A DNA stretch of 64,000 nt. It comes from Maratus speciosus (taxonomy: Eukaryota > Arthropoda > Arachnida > Araneae > Salticidae). Under the pieces are notes generated by a model. It had not been told where the DNA came from. It saw only the letters and a program-made list of their open reading frames with translations, and did not search any database. Where the stretch lies: assembly GCA_963932465.1 (NCBI GenBank), contig CAWVRF010001044.1, forward strand, positions 248,001-312,000. The letters are read 5' to 3'. Below, in pieces: positions 1 to 12,349 of this stretch (position 1 is its first letter; every line of letters begins with the position of its first letter). The translations under genes were made by a program, and so were the position numbers.

Positions 1-3000
1 ACTGAGTTATTTTTATTTTTCAGCAAACGAATAATTGAGAAGCAAGGATCAGAAAAGTTTTATTTTGTTTTTTATCATTCAGAAATTATTAGAAAATGGA
101 AAAAAAAATAGTGATAATAATTAGGTAGTGTTACAATTAGTTTTTCTTTCTTTCTTTTTTTGTAAAAGTCATTGGATTCACAGGTATGTTTCTTTTTATT
201 TATTTTTATTTCAGAGTGATGTTTTTAAGGTAAAAGTACACGTAAATTTTTAAAAAAAGTAAGTAATTAAGTAAAACTGCAGATTTCTCTTTGCAGTATT
301 TATTTTATGAAATATTTTCGTTATAAGAAATCAGTTTTGTTACCTTAAACAATGTTTTTATTAGTTTTATTTTTTATTTTACTTAAAATATCGACGACGG
401 AATTTATTGCCGAAAATACTAAAGAAGAAATGGGAAAGTTCTTACTGAGAATGGGAATTATTTTAGAATGAAAAAGATAACAAAAATTACTGTTATCAAT
501 TTGTAAATTTAAAATTTTGACAGCGTTCATGCAGTCAAAGTAGTTTATTTAAAATATGGGTACTGTGTTAAAGGGATGTTAAAGATTTTAAACAAATTCA
601 AATTTCCTATTTTGAAATTTTTATTAGCTTTCTATTATTATATTATTATTTATTCTGGAATTTAAGGTTTATTATTAAAATTATAGAAAAAATTGGGGGT
701 GATATTCTACATGCGCGTTAAAATCGTGATAAACGAAAATAACAGTAGTTTTTGTTTTCTTAGTCATCAGGTGAAGCATAAGTGCGATCACCAAAAAGTA
801 AACTTCATTAATGCGAATGTTTTTGGTATTATGAATAATTTTTTTAAAACTTGTTACATATTTTTAAACTAAAAAGCATCAAATAACAGGCAATTGAATA
901 TTTTCAAACAATTAATGTCCCATTTCATTGAATCTCTTTTATAAATTCACATGAACACAGTGCCATTTCTACATGTTTGTAAATAGTAATTTGTGTAAGT
1001 TTATGTGCTATTTTAATCATTTTTTGAGTAAGTAAATTTTTTATGCATAATGAGAAAAGTTCAGCCTGTTTTTCAAGTATTTGTTTTTATATATAGAATT
1101 TTATGCCAATTATTATTCATTTTAGATTTTTGTGTATAGCTGAATATTATATCTTATATTGCTATATTTTAATATTTGAGTTTTTAATTTTTAATATTTT
1201 TATCCAATATATATTGTTTTAATTATAAATCCCATTTCACATTAAAGAGTCCAGTGAGTTGGCTACCCCAACCACTTTTAAGAGACAATATAGAAGGTTC
1301 CATCCTTACCATTTCGTAAAAACAAAATATAAACAGGTAGTTTACCCCTGTCAATTTTAGAAAACGGGTGGAGGTCCCGCCCCCACCATGTTCAAAATAT
1401 TTTCAATAATTCAATCACTGGTTTAGACATGACCTTGATAACCCCACTTTAACCGTGGTAAATCCAATAGTGTCTAAAACCAAACATACAATTTTTAAAG
1501 ATGACCATGGTTCCACCCCATTAAGTCTTTAAATCAAAGGTTATTTTTTTAAATTTAACTTCCACCAAAAACACCCCTCTACAGACAAAAGGGATTCAGT
1601 GACCTGTGTAATCTGAGCAAATGTGGCAACTGTTGATAAGACAAATGTCCTGTCAATCAACAAAATACAAGATCATTAAAAAATTTGTCAACGGGTTGCC
1701 ATGCACTTAGAAGTCTTGGTCATAATCCTGTTTGTTTGAACCAGGGTCTATTATTTTATTAATTTTTTTTGTTTGTTTTATTTATTTAATTTTTCTGTTT
1801 TATCTATTTTTCCTTTGCCAATAGCAAAACACTTAAAAATTAAAAGATTTTTACTATTTGCGTAAAAACTAGCAAGGAAAACTCAAAGCGTTCTGGCCTT
1901 AATCCTGAGGAAAAATGTTCTTTGATTTTTTTTTACTTGCATAAAATAGGAAATTTTTATGAGCTAACAGTGAGATGTGGATGTAGCTTATTAAATTGTG
2001 ACTTGGATTTATTAATGCCACTGAGGGAAATAAATACCCCAGTCTGCAAAATAGTAAATACCTTTGCTTACCAGTGAATTACATCTACATCTTCGCTCAA
2101 AAAATAAACTTCATGCTCATTTTTATTTATTTTTATTTTTGCTAAAACCTCCCTGAGGTTTAGGATTGCTAAAACCTTCAACGGTTTAGGATTTGCTAAA
2201 ACCTTCAATGGTTTAGGTTAAAGAATACTTATCTTACAAGTAGTCTTCCATGTAAATAGACTTCAAAATATTATTTTTTAATTTTCATACTTATTTCAAT
2301 ATTTGTATTACACTGTTTATTATTTGCATTTTTTTTTTAATCTTGCCAATTTTATATTTCAACATATTTTTAATATCTTCCCATTTTGAAATAGAAAGTG
2401 AAGAAATTTTCAAATTTTTTCATAAGTTCACATTTTTAAGTATTTCTCAAAGTACTTTTATATTTTGCTGTAAATTATTTTTCATTTAAATACCATTTAC
2501 ATATTTTGAAAATAGATGAGGAAATATTTTCAATTTTTTCATGTTTTCTAATATTGCTATTATATTGTGTTTTCTCTATAATTATGTAAAAAAACTTATT
2601 TTTGAGTTTTCATATAATTATGCGTAGTTTCCAATATTATTATATTTCTGTATAAATGTTTTTTTAAAGATATTAATTTTACATAAAAATGTGAAACTTT
2701 GTGCTCGAAGACTTTAACAAAAAAGCACAAACTCCTTGACCAGAGGACTTCGAAACAAGAAAATTATGGTCAATACTTAAACTATATTATTTTATTAGTG
2801 TGTTTTCTCATATATTTTTTATATTATTATTATTGTTATGTTTTTTCAGCTTTTTTTGACATTTTATGGTATTCATACATTTTATGTTATATTTTTCAAT
2901 TATTATACGTAAAGTTCGGTCAGGTTGTCCCAAGAGCCATACCCCAAACTTACATATTTTTGCATAAAAACTTAAAATCTTAAATTTTTTCCTTAAAGTT

Positions 3001-3179
3001 TACAACTCAAAATTAAAATTTTAAAAATATTTTCCAGCAGTAAAATTCAGCCCTCACGTCTTAGCAAACTTAATATTAACATTATATTTACTTTAAATTT
3101 AACTTCAACATTAACCTTAGTCTGTAGTGTTGTACAATTAAATTCTTTCTTATCTAATTTTGTATTCTCCATTTTCCTG
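1..3179. other. A+T-rich non-coding stretch
   Basis: The stretch is dominated by A/T runs and short homopolymers. The open frames here are short and of low complexity, and none shows a recognisable domain. A somewhat less A+T-rich patch at about 1240-1740 looks like an old decayed repeat but has no recognisable ends. Two 15-nt segments with splice-like borders near 169-229 are discussed under findings. Confidence 0.6.
2141..2217. repeat. Short tandem repeat with internal dyads
   Basis: About three copies of a ~30-bp unit, GCTAAAACCT...GGTTTAGGAT, lie in a row. Each unit is a small imperfect hairpin because AAACC pairs with GGTTT. No function is apparent. Confidence 0.6.
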
Positions 3180-3241
3180 GGTGAGTCTCCCCAGATTTGC
3201 AGGCGAATCTGGGTGGACCTCTTCTTGGAAGGGGGGATATA

Positions 3242-4620
3242 AAAGGATAAAAACCCTTTAAAATTTCAAAAATTTAAATTAAAATCCGAAGTCTTGTCTT
3301 CTAACTTTAAATCTCATTCTAAAACCAGTTTTACCCCTTGTAACTTTGTTTCCCAGCAATACATCTTATTACTTTCAGATATCATTTTCGGACGATCCTT
3401 AAGAGTAAAAATAGCTGAATTGCAAATTTTGTAGCCATGTGTGGTTAGCTCATCCCCGGGCGAGCCAAGCTCAATTCTGGCATCTGATCCCGGACAATCA
3501 ATCAAAAGCTAATCAGCCAATTAAAGAAATGTTCCTCCCAAATTTACAACTATGCCATCTGCTGGAAAATATGATAAACCCCACGATATTAGCTAAAACC
3601 CGCGCCAAAAACGAGAGATCTTGCAATTTTTAATTGCCTGCAAAACCTATGCCAGTGTAGCTCTTACAATTATCACGTAACGGGCTCGAGGTCCTCCGAC
3701 TGGACTCGCGAAACGGACTGTACGATGGAGCATGAAATAAATGAGTTCGATCCACCAAAAGGTTCCCGAGTCCAATTATTCCACAAGTAATGTCACCTCA
3801 AGAAGTCCTTACATCTTAAAGCCGGCTATACGAACACATGCCGGGAAGTGAACGGCCCGCGACTCCCTATACAATTCCGGAACGCTCGCGAGATATTACA
3901 TTTTTTGAAAGGATAAAAACCCTTTAAAATTCCAAATAACAAATTAAATTTCAAAAATTTAAATTAAAATCCGAAGTTTCTTTTTCCTAACTTTAAATCT
4001 CATTCTAAAATCAGTTTTACCCCTTGTAACTTTGTTTCCCAGCAATACGTCTTATTACTTTCAGATATCATTTTCGGACGATCTTTAAGAGTAAAAATGC
4101 TGACGTTCGGAATATTCTCATTCAGTTGTGGTTAGCCGATTCCCGGGCCGGCCAAGCCCAGGTCTGGCATCTGAGCCTGGACAATCAATCAAAAGCTAAA
4201 CCAATTAAATAAATGTTCCTCCCAAATTTAGAACTATGCCCTCTGCTGGAAAATATGTTAAACCCTATGATATTAGCTAAAACCCGCGCCAAACACGAGG
4301 GAATTTGCACTTTTGAGATGCCTGCAAAACCTATGACGATGTAGCTCTTAAAATCAGCGACAGAAGTGGCTCGAGGGCCCCCCGGCCGAACTCGCGAATC
4401 GGACTATAAGATGAGCTGTGAAATAAATAAGTTAGGTCCACCAAGAGGTTCCTGAGTCTAACTTATTTATACCACAAGAGATGTCACCCCAAGATGTCTT
4501 TCTATATGAGAAACCGGCTGCACGGACACATGCCGGGAAGTGAACGGGTCGCGACTCCCTATACAAGTCCGGAACGCTCGCGATAAATATATTACATATA
4601 TATATGTATGCATATATAAC
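3242..4620 (+). repeat. ~666-bp segment in tandem duplicate, possible LTR-like
   Basis: Two diverged copies lie head to tail. The first starts at about 3242 and the second at about 3908, each opening with AAAGGATAAAAACCCTTT. Both share the landmark phrases GACAATCAATCAAAAGCTAA, CTCTGCTGGAAAATATG-like text and ACTCCCTATACAA. A TATA-like GATATAAAAGG precedes copy 1 at about 3236. Directly after copy 2, at about 4622, is CTGGCGCCCGGC, which resembles the start of a retroelement primer-binding site. This hints at two adjacent LTRs or a tandem LTR. No gag or pol follows, so the LTR reading is uncertain; the duplication itself is clear. Confidence 0.6.
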
Positions 4621-4737
4621 ACTGGCGCCCGGCTAACCGAAAAGTACCAAATTTTCAAATATGTTAAACTTTTTATTTATACAGGACGTGTTAAGTGTAC
4701 CTTTTCTCCTAAACTGTCAAAAGGATTTCAATTTTTA

Positions 4738-6077
4738 CTTTCTTCTACCTTTACAAGAAGAAAGTATTGGATTCATGAAAATTTTCGAATTCCGGTTTTC
4801 GACGGATTTAGACGTTTTAGGGGTCAGAGATTCCAAAAAACATGTTTTTACAAAATGTCTGTCTGTGACTCTGTGAGTCTGTCTGTGTGTCTGTGACACA
4901 AATTTTGTGGGCGCTCTATCTCAAGAACTAATGCATGGAATTTAATAAAAATTTATATTCAGTGAGTCCCTAATACAAATTGATGCTGATTAGTTTTTGG
5001 TGTAAATCGCTCAACAGGTGGCGCTGCTATGCTGCATTTTTCACGATTTCTGTAATAGCTGTATCTCAAGAACTAATGCACGGATTTTGATCAAACTTAA
5101 GATTTAGTTAGTCCTTTATATGGATTGATGCTGATTACGTTTTCGTGTAAATCGCTCAACAGGTGGCGCTGCTATACTGCATTTTTAAAAATTTCCGCAA
5201 TAGCTCTATCTCAACAACTAATGCTTGGAAAATCAACAAACTTCAGATTCAAGTATACTTTGATATAAATTAGTGCTGTTTGTGTTTTGGTGCAAATCGC
5301 TCAACAGGTGGCGCTGCTATACTGCACTTTTCAGAATTTCCATTATAGCTGTATCTCAAGAACTAATGCAACAATTTTCACCAAACTTCAGAATCAGTTA
5401 ATCCTTGATATGAATTGACATTTTGTACATTTTGGTGTAAATCGCTCAACAGGTGGCGCTGTTATACAGCATTTTTCCCGATTTCTGCAATAGCTCTAAC
5501 TCAAGATCTAATGGACACATTTTCATCAAACTTCAGATTCAGTTACTCTTTGATATGAAATGATGCTGACTACGTGTTGGTGAATATCGTCCAATAGGTG
5601 GCGCTGCTGTGCTGCATTTTGCACTATTTCTTCAATAGCTCTATCTCAAGAACTAATGCACGAATTTTCATCAAACTTCAGATTCAAGTACACCTTGATA
5701 AATGTTGATGCTGATTATGTGGTTGTGTAAATCGCTCAACAGGTGGCGCTGTTATGCTGCATTTGTCATCATTTGCGCAATAACTCTATCTCAAGAACTA
5801 ATGCACGGATTTTCCCCAAACTTCATATTCAGTTAGACATTGACATAAGTTGATGATAATTAGCTTCTGGTTTAAATCACCCAATAGTCTGGCGCTGCTA
5901 TGCTGCATTTTGATGGATTTATACGATTTTAGGGACACTAATATCTCAAGAACTAATGCACGGAATTTCATCTTTTAAGAATCCTCATGATGAGCATAGA
6001 TTCACTGTGATAATGAATTTTGAAGTATTGACAAGTATGATATAAAAGAAAGTTTTGTGATTACCACAACATACTAG
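4738..6077 (+). mobile_element. R1 copy a: HINE/DINE-1-like non-autonomous Helitron
   Basis: The element opens with ACTTTCTTCT and the inverse AAGAAAGT recurs about 25 nt before its 3' end, which is a sub-terminal inverted repeat. A GTCT-rich microsatellite at about 4856-4895 is followed by a tandem array. The anchor TCAAGAACTAATG-like phrase recurs at 4921, 5066, 5211, 5356, 5501, 5646, 5791 and 5946, so six successive steps are exactly 145 bp. The 3' end has a hairpin (TTGTG, loop, CACAA), then six or seven bases and CTAG followed by T. This layout (subTIR, GTCY microsatellite, central repeats, 3' hairpin plus CTAG) is what is known for DINE-1/pvB370/HINE elements. The absence of a 5' TC is unlike a canonical Helitron. 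Confidence 0.7.
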
Positions 6078-6462
6078 TTCTATATGCTTCAATAAAACCT
6101 ATTCACAGATCATTACTTTATGTCTCAGTTTAATCTGCTGTGAATTACTGTAGCTAATATAAGTGTTCTTAAAAGAAAAAAAAATCGAAAGACATGTTTT
6201 TTGCTATTTTATGTTGATTCTATTTGAGATATTTAAAAAGAGTACCTACATTAAAAAAGCTGTGTACTGTAGTAATTTTAGCATCTTCTGAAATTTTATT
6301 TTATAAATATTTAAGTTTTTAATTTTAATTTACCCCCCCCCCCACCTCAAAAAAAAAATTGATTGTATCAAACTACTAAATTTATTTAGTATGCATATCA
6401 TATATGGCTGCTTTTTCTATTTATATATGTTAGATCTTACTTTCCTACTCATTATTTTTCAG

Positions 6463-6600
6463 GATTTAAAGAGAACCTCAAACTGTTCAGAGCCTGCATC
6501 GCAAATGTCTTGGGATGATTCAATTATCTTTGATACCAGTACTTGGGATGACTGTCCTACAGCCTTTGTCAGCGGTTTAAAAGCCATGAAAAAAAGAAAG
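6463..6600 (+). CDS. Candidate internal exon, 46 codons, unknown gene
   Basis: The segment is open and phase 0 at both ends. It is preceded by a pyrimidine-rich tract ending TTATTTTTCAG and followed by AAG|GTATGA, a good donor. The 46 residues start DLKRTSNCSEP and hold two similar acidic Trp motifs, SWDDS and TWDDC, about 13 residues apart. They end in a basic run, MKKRK. The composition is less A/T-biased and more protein-like than nearby open frames. The segment overlaps none of the repeats that flank it. I do not recognise the protein. An ATG-started reading through the upstream sequence is possible but that part looks intronic. No neighbouring exon is identified with confidence, so this may be one exon of a host gene whose introns are filled with transposons. 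Confidence 0.5.
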
Positions 6601-6956
6601 GTATGATATCTTTCCGACCCAATCCAATCAGTTTAACAGCCCCAGCAACTTCCAGCTCCAGAACTCTGGCAACCTCCGGCTCCAGATATGCATTTAATCA
6701 GTCAACACCCATCTCACGAGTGAAAAGGAACTCATTCATGTTTCTTGTCGTTCTTGTAAAGATTTTTTAGCTGACAATCACCCACTATGAAATATAAATT
6801 GTACATAAAGGCAAACGCCTGGAGAATTTCTAGAGCGGGTAGCGCCTGACATATTGTCTGGCCTCTCACTCGGGGAATTCCCCCTGGTTTTTCTGTATTT
6901 ACAAATTAAAAAAATATATATAAACAAGTACACGAAAGAAAGCAGGTAACAACTAT
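6601..6956 (+). other. Probable intron sequence after the candidate exon
   Basis: Positions 6601 onward begin with a donor-like GTATGA. The stretch holds a short CAGCTCCAG/CGGCTCCAG-type repetition at about 6645-6690 and no open frame of note. Confidence 0.35.
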
Positions 6957-7405
6957 ATTTTAAATAGAGATCGACTGAAAATTCAATCTCGTTCTTGGCG
7001 AAAATGCTGCCAAAAATTCAGCCTGACCGAAACAAACTTTATTTTAAAAATCTCGTTTCTTCTTTCGGAAATTTTTAACATTACTCATTGATTTGAGCTG
7101 TATCGGTTCCAATCTCCAATGAAACACTCATTATTTATTGATATGAACTTCACTGTTTATAATCATCATTCATGACTGACTCAAGATATGAGTACAAATT
7201 ATAAAGCAAGCAATGCATATAGGACTAAACTTTGAAGACGCTTTTCATGTGCACATTAAAAGCTGTAGACTCAACAGTAATAGAAAAATTTGAAACCGCA
7301 CAAGTCTTTCGAATACTCTCTGAGAAATCTCTAGTACAACAGATGATCATTTACAAAAATTATTATAAAAGCTAAATAGAAGCATTTATACCTAAAACCT
7401 TTTTA

Positions 7406-8149
7406 CTTTCTTCTATCTTTACAAGAAGAAACTATTGGATTCATGAAAATTTTCGAATTCCGGTTTTTGGCGGATTTACACGTTTTAGGGGTCAGAGAAC
7501 CCGAAAAACATGTTTTTACAAAATGTCTGTGTGTGTGACACAAATTTTATTGTCGCTCTATCTCAAGAACTAATGAACGGAATTTAATAAAAATTTATAT
7601 TCAGTTAATCCCCGATATAAATTGGAGCTGATTAGTTTTTGGTGTAAATTGCTCAACAGGTGGCGCTGCTATGCAGCATTTTTCACGATTTCCACAATAG
7701 CTCAATCTCCAGAATTAATGCAAGGATTTTTATCAAACTTCAGATTGTTATTCCTTGACATGAATTGACGTTTTATACATTTTGGTGTAAATCGCTCTAC
7801 AGGTGGCACTGCTATGCTGCATTTTTTGTGATTTCCGCAATAGCTTTAACTCAAGAACTAATGCTTGTATTTTCAACAAACTTCAGATTCATGTATACCT
7901 TGATATGGATTACTTCTGTTTATGTTTTGGTGCAAATCACGTAACAGGTGGCGCTGCTATGCTGCATTTTTCAGAATTTCCACTATAGCTCTATTTCAAG
8001 AACTATGCACGAATTTGCATCAAACTTCAAATTCAGATATACTTTGATATGAATTGGTGCTAAATTGATGTAATTTCTTGTTTTATTTAAATGATTTAAT
8101 TGACGTGATTTATATAGAAGAAAGTTTTGTGATAGCCACAACATACTAG
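7406..8149 (+). mobile_element. R1 copy b inside A1
   Basis: This copy has the same head (ACTTTCTTCTATCTTTACAAG), GTCT-type microsatellite remnant and 3' end (TTTTGTGATAGCCACAACATACTAG) as R1 copy a. Anchor phrases at 7563, 7708, 7851 and 7996 give steps of 145, 143 and 145 bp. The flanks, CCTAAAACCTTTTTA on the left and TTTAATTTGATTCG on the right, correspond to continuous sequence in A2 at about 28193-28226. The site without the insertion is therefore visible in this same window, which fixes both ends and shows insertion between A and T. Confidence 0.75.
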
Positions 8150-8429
8150 TTTAATTTGATTCGAAGAATTAGAAAATCATTTTGTGTCATTGAAGAATTA
8201 ATTACATTTTATTTTATATGAAAATAAAAAAGTTTTGGTCAGAGGTAGTGATGGGCGATTCTGGAAAATTTGAGAATCGATTAAAATCGACATCGTATAA
8301 AACAGAATCGATCGCAATAAGAATCTATTCCCAAATTCTAGAATCGATACTTGAATCGATATTTCGATGTTCACAGATTCACGCAGATAAGCTGAAAAAT
8401 AGTCATTCCAAAACGTAGTGAATCAACAG

Positions 8430-9214
8430 GGCCATAACGACTATCTCTCACCCCCATTTATGGGGGCCCTAGACAATGTTAGGGGCCCAAAAGTAAGCTA
8501 CTACAAACCTTTGAGTAGAATAATAAGGTTTTTTAACTTTTAAAATTATTATTTTTAAGATGTAATTTTGATAAATAATTTGTATTATATTTAAATTTAT
8601 CTTTAAAAAATATCTCGATGAGATAAAAAAAAAAAAGAACGAATTGATTTTTTTTTTCATCCTGAAAAGATGTACTTTTTACTCTAACTCTTCTTTCCTT
8701 CAACCAAACAGGTGGGACTTACTTCCTATAAACATCATTCTTCTTAAAAATGCGCAGATGAGCGAAATTTTGAAGGCTCTAAATTTATTTAAAAAGTTAA
8801 ATGGTTTTTCAGTCTTTTTAGGGCCTCCTATAAGCGTGGGGGAAATGCAAATATTGCAAATCTTCTTTTAAAATAGCTGTGATGATGTAATTAACCAATC
8901 ATCACATACTAATTATCCCCCAATTAATAATCAAAATTATCCTTTTAATAATATATTTAACTAAAATTTCTTTCCCTTTTTAAAATATATATCTCATTAT
9001 CTCATTTATAGTTTATAAATATCTTTCTTTTTAATGTTTACCAAGTTTTCAGCTGTTAAGAAAAAAAAAAGTTCTCATCCTTGAACCATTAACAATGAAA
9101 TAATATACTTTTCTCTGGTTAACAAATAAATAAAAGTATATTCCTTGATTATATGTTTTTTCTTTTTTTTTTTTCCCCAGCAGTAATCTAAAAACTATAA
9201 ACAGTTATTGACTC
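8430..9214. other. Unassigned A+T-rich sequence within element B
   Basis: The stretch contains CAGGGCCATAACG and GGGGCCC words at 8427-8490 that resemble one end of a CAGGGCC-type hAT element. No matching far end was found. The rest is A/T homopolymer-rich with no coding signal. Confidence 0.4.
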
Positions 9215-11524
9215 ATTCGCTGACATGCAGAGTGCACTCACTGAAACAATAATAAATAAAAAAGAAAAGTATCGAGTTAAACTGATGGCATTGAGCTCAC
9301 AGTCTATTCATACTAATTGTATTTTATACTCTTACTTCAAAGAATGCCTTTCGAAAAATAAATTAAGGGGGAATCATCCCCCCCCCCTTCACATCTCTAT
9401 ACTTAAACAATAAGCCTCCAATCTCATCAGGGAAGCGCTTTATCAGAATAAAGTGGTTACCAAATTTGAAGCAAATCAGATAGAAAAACCCATATATCTA
9501 AATTAAGGGGGGTTAGCCCCTGTTCCTCCCTTTATACTTAAACAATGAACCTCCAAATTTAATCAGGGAAGCGTCTTATCAGAATTAACAGGTATACCAA
9601 AATTGAAGCAAATCTGATAATTCTGCATGAAAAACCCATTTATTTAAGTGGGGGGGAATAGCCCCCGTACCCCCCTCCTTCATGCTTAACCAATGAACCC
9701 CCAAAACTAATCAGGAAAGCGCCTTATGAAAATGAACCTAGAAAAAAAATTGAAGTAAATCGGATATTTCTATGGAGAGTTATCGCGTTACGTATGTACG
9801 TACATACATACAGAAACTGCGGGCACATTAGCTCTCAGGATTTGATAGCCTGTGAGCTAAAAAGAAAAGTGCCCAGTTAAACTGATGGCATTGAGATCAC
9901 AGGCTATTCACACTAACTGTATATTATGCTCTTATTTCAAAGAATAATGGCCCTCGAAAAATAAACTAAGGGGCTGGGGGGGGGGAATTGCCCCTCCCCG
10001 TTTCCCCTCTTTATACTTAACCAATGACCCTCTAAATGTCATTAGGGAAGCTCCTTATCTAAATAAATCGGTATACCAAATTTGAAGCAAATCGGGTAGA
10101 AAAACCCATTTATCTAAATTAAGGGGGTATTAGCCCCCGTTTCCCCCCTTTATATTTAACCAATGAACTTCCAAATCTAATTAGGGAAGCGCCTTATCAG
10201 AATAAACTGGTATACCAAATTTGAGGTAAATCGGATAGCAAAACCCATCTATCTAAATTAGGGAGAGTATATTATCCCCTCGTTCTACCTCTCCCCCATT
10301 AGACTATAACAATGAACCTTCAAATATAATCAGAGAAACTCGTTATCAAAATTAACCGGTATACCAAAATTTGAAGAAAATCTGATAATTCTGCATGAAA
10401 AACCCATTTATGTAAGTTAAGGGGGGATTAGCCCGCGTTCCCCCCTTTATACTTAACCAATGAACCTCCAAATTTAATCAGGGAAGCGTCTTATCAGAAT
10501 TAACTGGTATATCAAAATTGAAGCAAATCTGATAATTCTGCATAAAAAACCCATTTATTTAAGTGGGGGAATAGCCCCCGTACCCCCCTCCTTTATGCTT
10601 AACCAATGAGCCCCCAAAACTAATCAGGGAAGCGCCTTATGAGAATGAACCTAGAAAAAAAAATTGAAGCAAATCGGGTATTTCTATCGAGAGTTATCGC
10701 GTTACGTATGTACGTACATACATACATACAGAAACTGCGGGCACATTAGCTCTCAGGCTTTGATAGCCTGTGAGCTAAAAAGAAAAGTGCCCAGTTAAAC
10801 TGATGGCATTGAGATCACAGGCTATTCACACTAACTGTATATTATGCTCTTATTTCAAAGAATAATGGCCCACGAAAAATAAACTAAGGGGCGGGGGGGG
10901 GATTGCCCCTCCCCGTTTCCCCTCTTTATACTTAACCAATGACACTCTAAAAGTCATCAGGGAAGCTCCTTATCGAAATAAATCGGTATACCAAATTTGA
11001 AGCAAATCGGATAGAAAAACCCATTTATCTAAATTAAGGGGGTATTAGACCCCCGTTTCCCCCTTTATATTTAACCAATGAACTTCCAAATCTAATTAGG
11101 GAAGCGCCTTATCAGAATAAACTGGTATACCAAATTTGAAGTAAATCGGATAGCAAAACCCATCTATCTAAATTAGGGAGGGTATTATCCCCTCGTCCCC
11201 CTCTCCCCCTTTAGACTATAACAATGAACCTTCAAATATAATCAGAGAAACTCGTTATCAAAATTAACCTGTATACCAAAATTTGAAGAAAATCTGAAAA
11301 TTCTGCATGAAAAACCCATTTATGTAAGTTAAGAGGGGGATTAGCCCGCGTTCCCCCCTTTATACTTAACCAATGAACCCCCCAAAACTAATCAGGGAAG
11401 CGCCTTAGCAGAATGAACATAGAAAAAATATTGAAGCAAAACGGATATTTCGTTACGTACATACATACATACATACAAAACCGACGGGCACATTAGATCT
11501 CAGGCTTTGATAGCCTGTGAGCTA
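9215..11524 (+). repeat. R2 tandem array with higher-order copies and terminal hairpins
   Basis: A unit of roughly 135-149 bp recurs. It carries the phrases ACTTAACCAATGAACC, AATCAGGGAAGCG, CTTATCAGAAT and AAAACCCATTTATCTAAATT plus a G/C-run block. Anchors lie at 9408, 9543, 9691, 10022, 10161, 10310, 10458, 10604, 10937, 11076, 11222 and 11371. Larger blocks repeat at about 918 bp (9841 to 10759) and 747 bp (10759 to 11506). Each block ends with a GTAC/CATA microsatellite and a stem-loop, GCTCTCAGGCT...AGCCTGTGAGC, followed by TAA. The start carries the inverse phrase CACAGGCTAT. The architecture resembles R1, so a Helitron/HINE-like origin is possible. Confidence 0.65.
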
Positions 11525-12332
11525 AAAAGTGCCAAGTGCGTGTAACTAGGGGGGGGGGGGGGGAGGAGGGACAGAAAATAAAAGAGGACATTAAAGGCTT
11601 TCCAACAATATGTTACACGAGATGGTTTGGGAGAAACAATAAATATGCCCCCCGGGGGACAGGTAAGTCTCAAGCGGTGGGAGGGGCGACCTCAAATGTA
11701 TCTTTGGTCAAGGTTTCAAAATGTAAATTTATAATAAAATAGAACGAGAATTGTGCATTTTTAAAATAGCATGCATAATTTGAACGGCCTGTAAATTAAG
11801 ATTGGCGAGGAAGGGGGGTGGGGGGGGGGCTGAAAGGATTAGAAGGGACGAACTTGAAAAATACAACATAATAAACTAGTAACCCGAATAACTAGTCTTC
11901 TAAACAAAAGTATAACGATTTAACCTAGTATTGAATTCAGGGGGTGAACCGGGGGAGCATTGGAATGTCCCTCCCGAAAGTTTTGAGATTTTATGCTTTT
12001 TAATGGACAAATGTGCATCCCCCCCCCTTACGGAACTCTAAAATCCCCCCCCCCTCCCGACCAGAGCAGTCAAGAAATCACCCGCCATTCAACACTGAAC
12101 CTAGAAAGAAAAAAAAAAGGCTGTTATACAAAATTTTACAGCAACTCTGGCCACTAAAACTGTAAATTGGAGGAATCTATTCAACCCGAATCGTGGATCA
12201 TGCGCGATGCGATTTGAATTGAAGTAAATCAAAAAATATTGATTTCACCCGCATCTAAAAATCGGCATCGAATCTGAACTGAATCGATTCGTCCGAATCT
12301 AAAGAATTGAAGTAAATCAAAAAATAGCAATT
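11525..12332. other. G/C-run-rich spacer within element B
   Basis: The stretch holds G runs near 11549-11563 and 11817-11830 and C runs near 12017-12055 in otherwise A+T-rich sequence. Positions 12190-12332 carry AATCGAT-type text belonging to element B. No coding region is supported. Confidence 0.5.
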
Positions 12333-12349
12333 CTGGCCGCCATAGGCGT

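Noticed and set aside
2699..2983. 94-codon frame with a hydrophobic Tyr/Leu-rich stretch
   Set aside because: Composition follows from A/T-rich DNA; there is no homology, splice border or start context to support it.
9215..11524. Possible CRISPR array because of regular spacing
   Set aside because: Units are ~140 bp with no short identical repeats separated by unique spacers, and the context is animal nuclear DNA.
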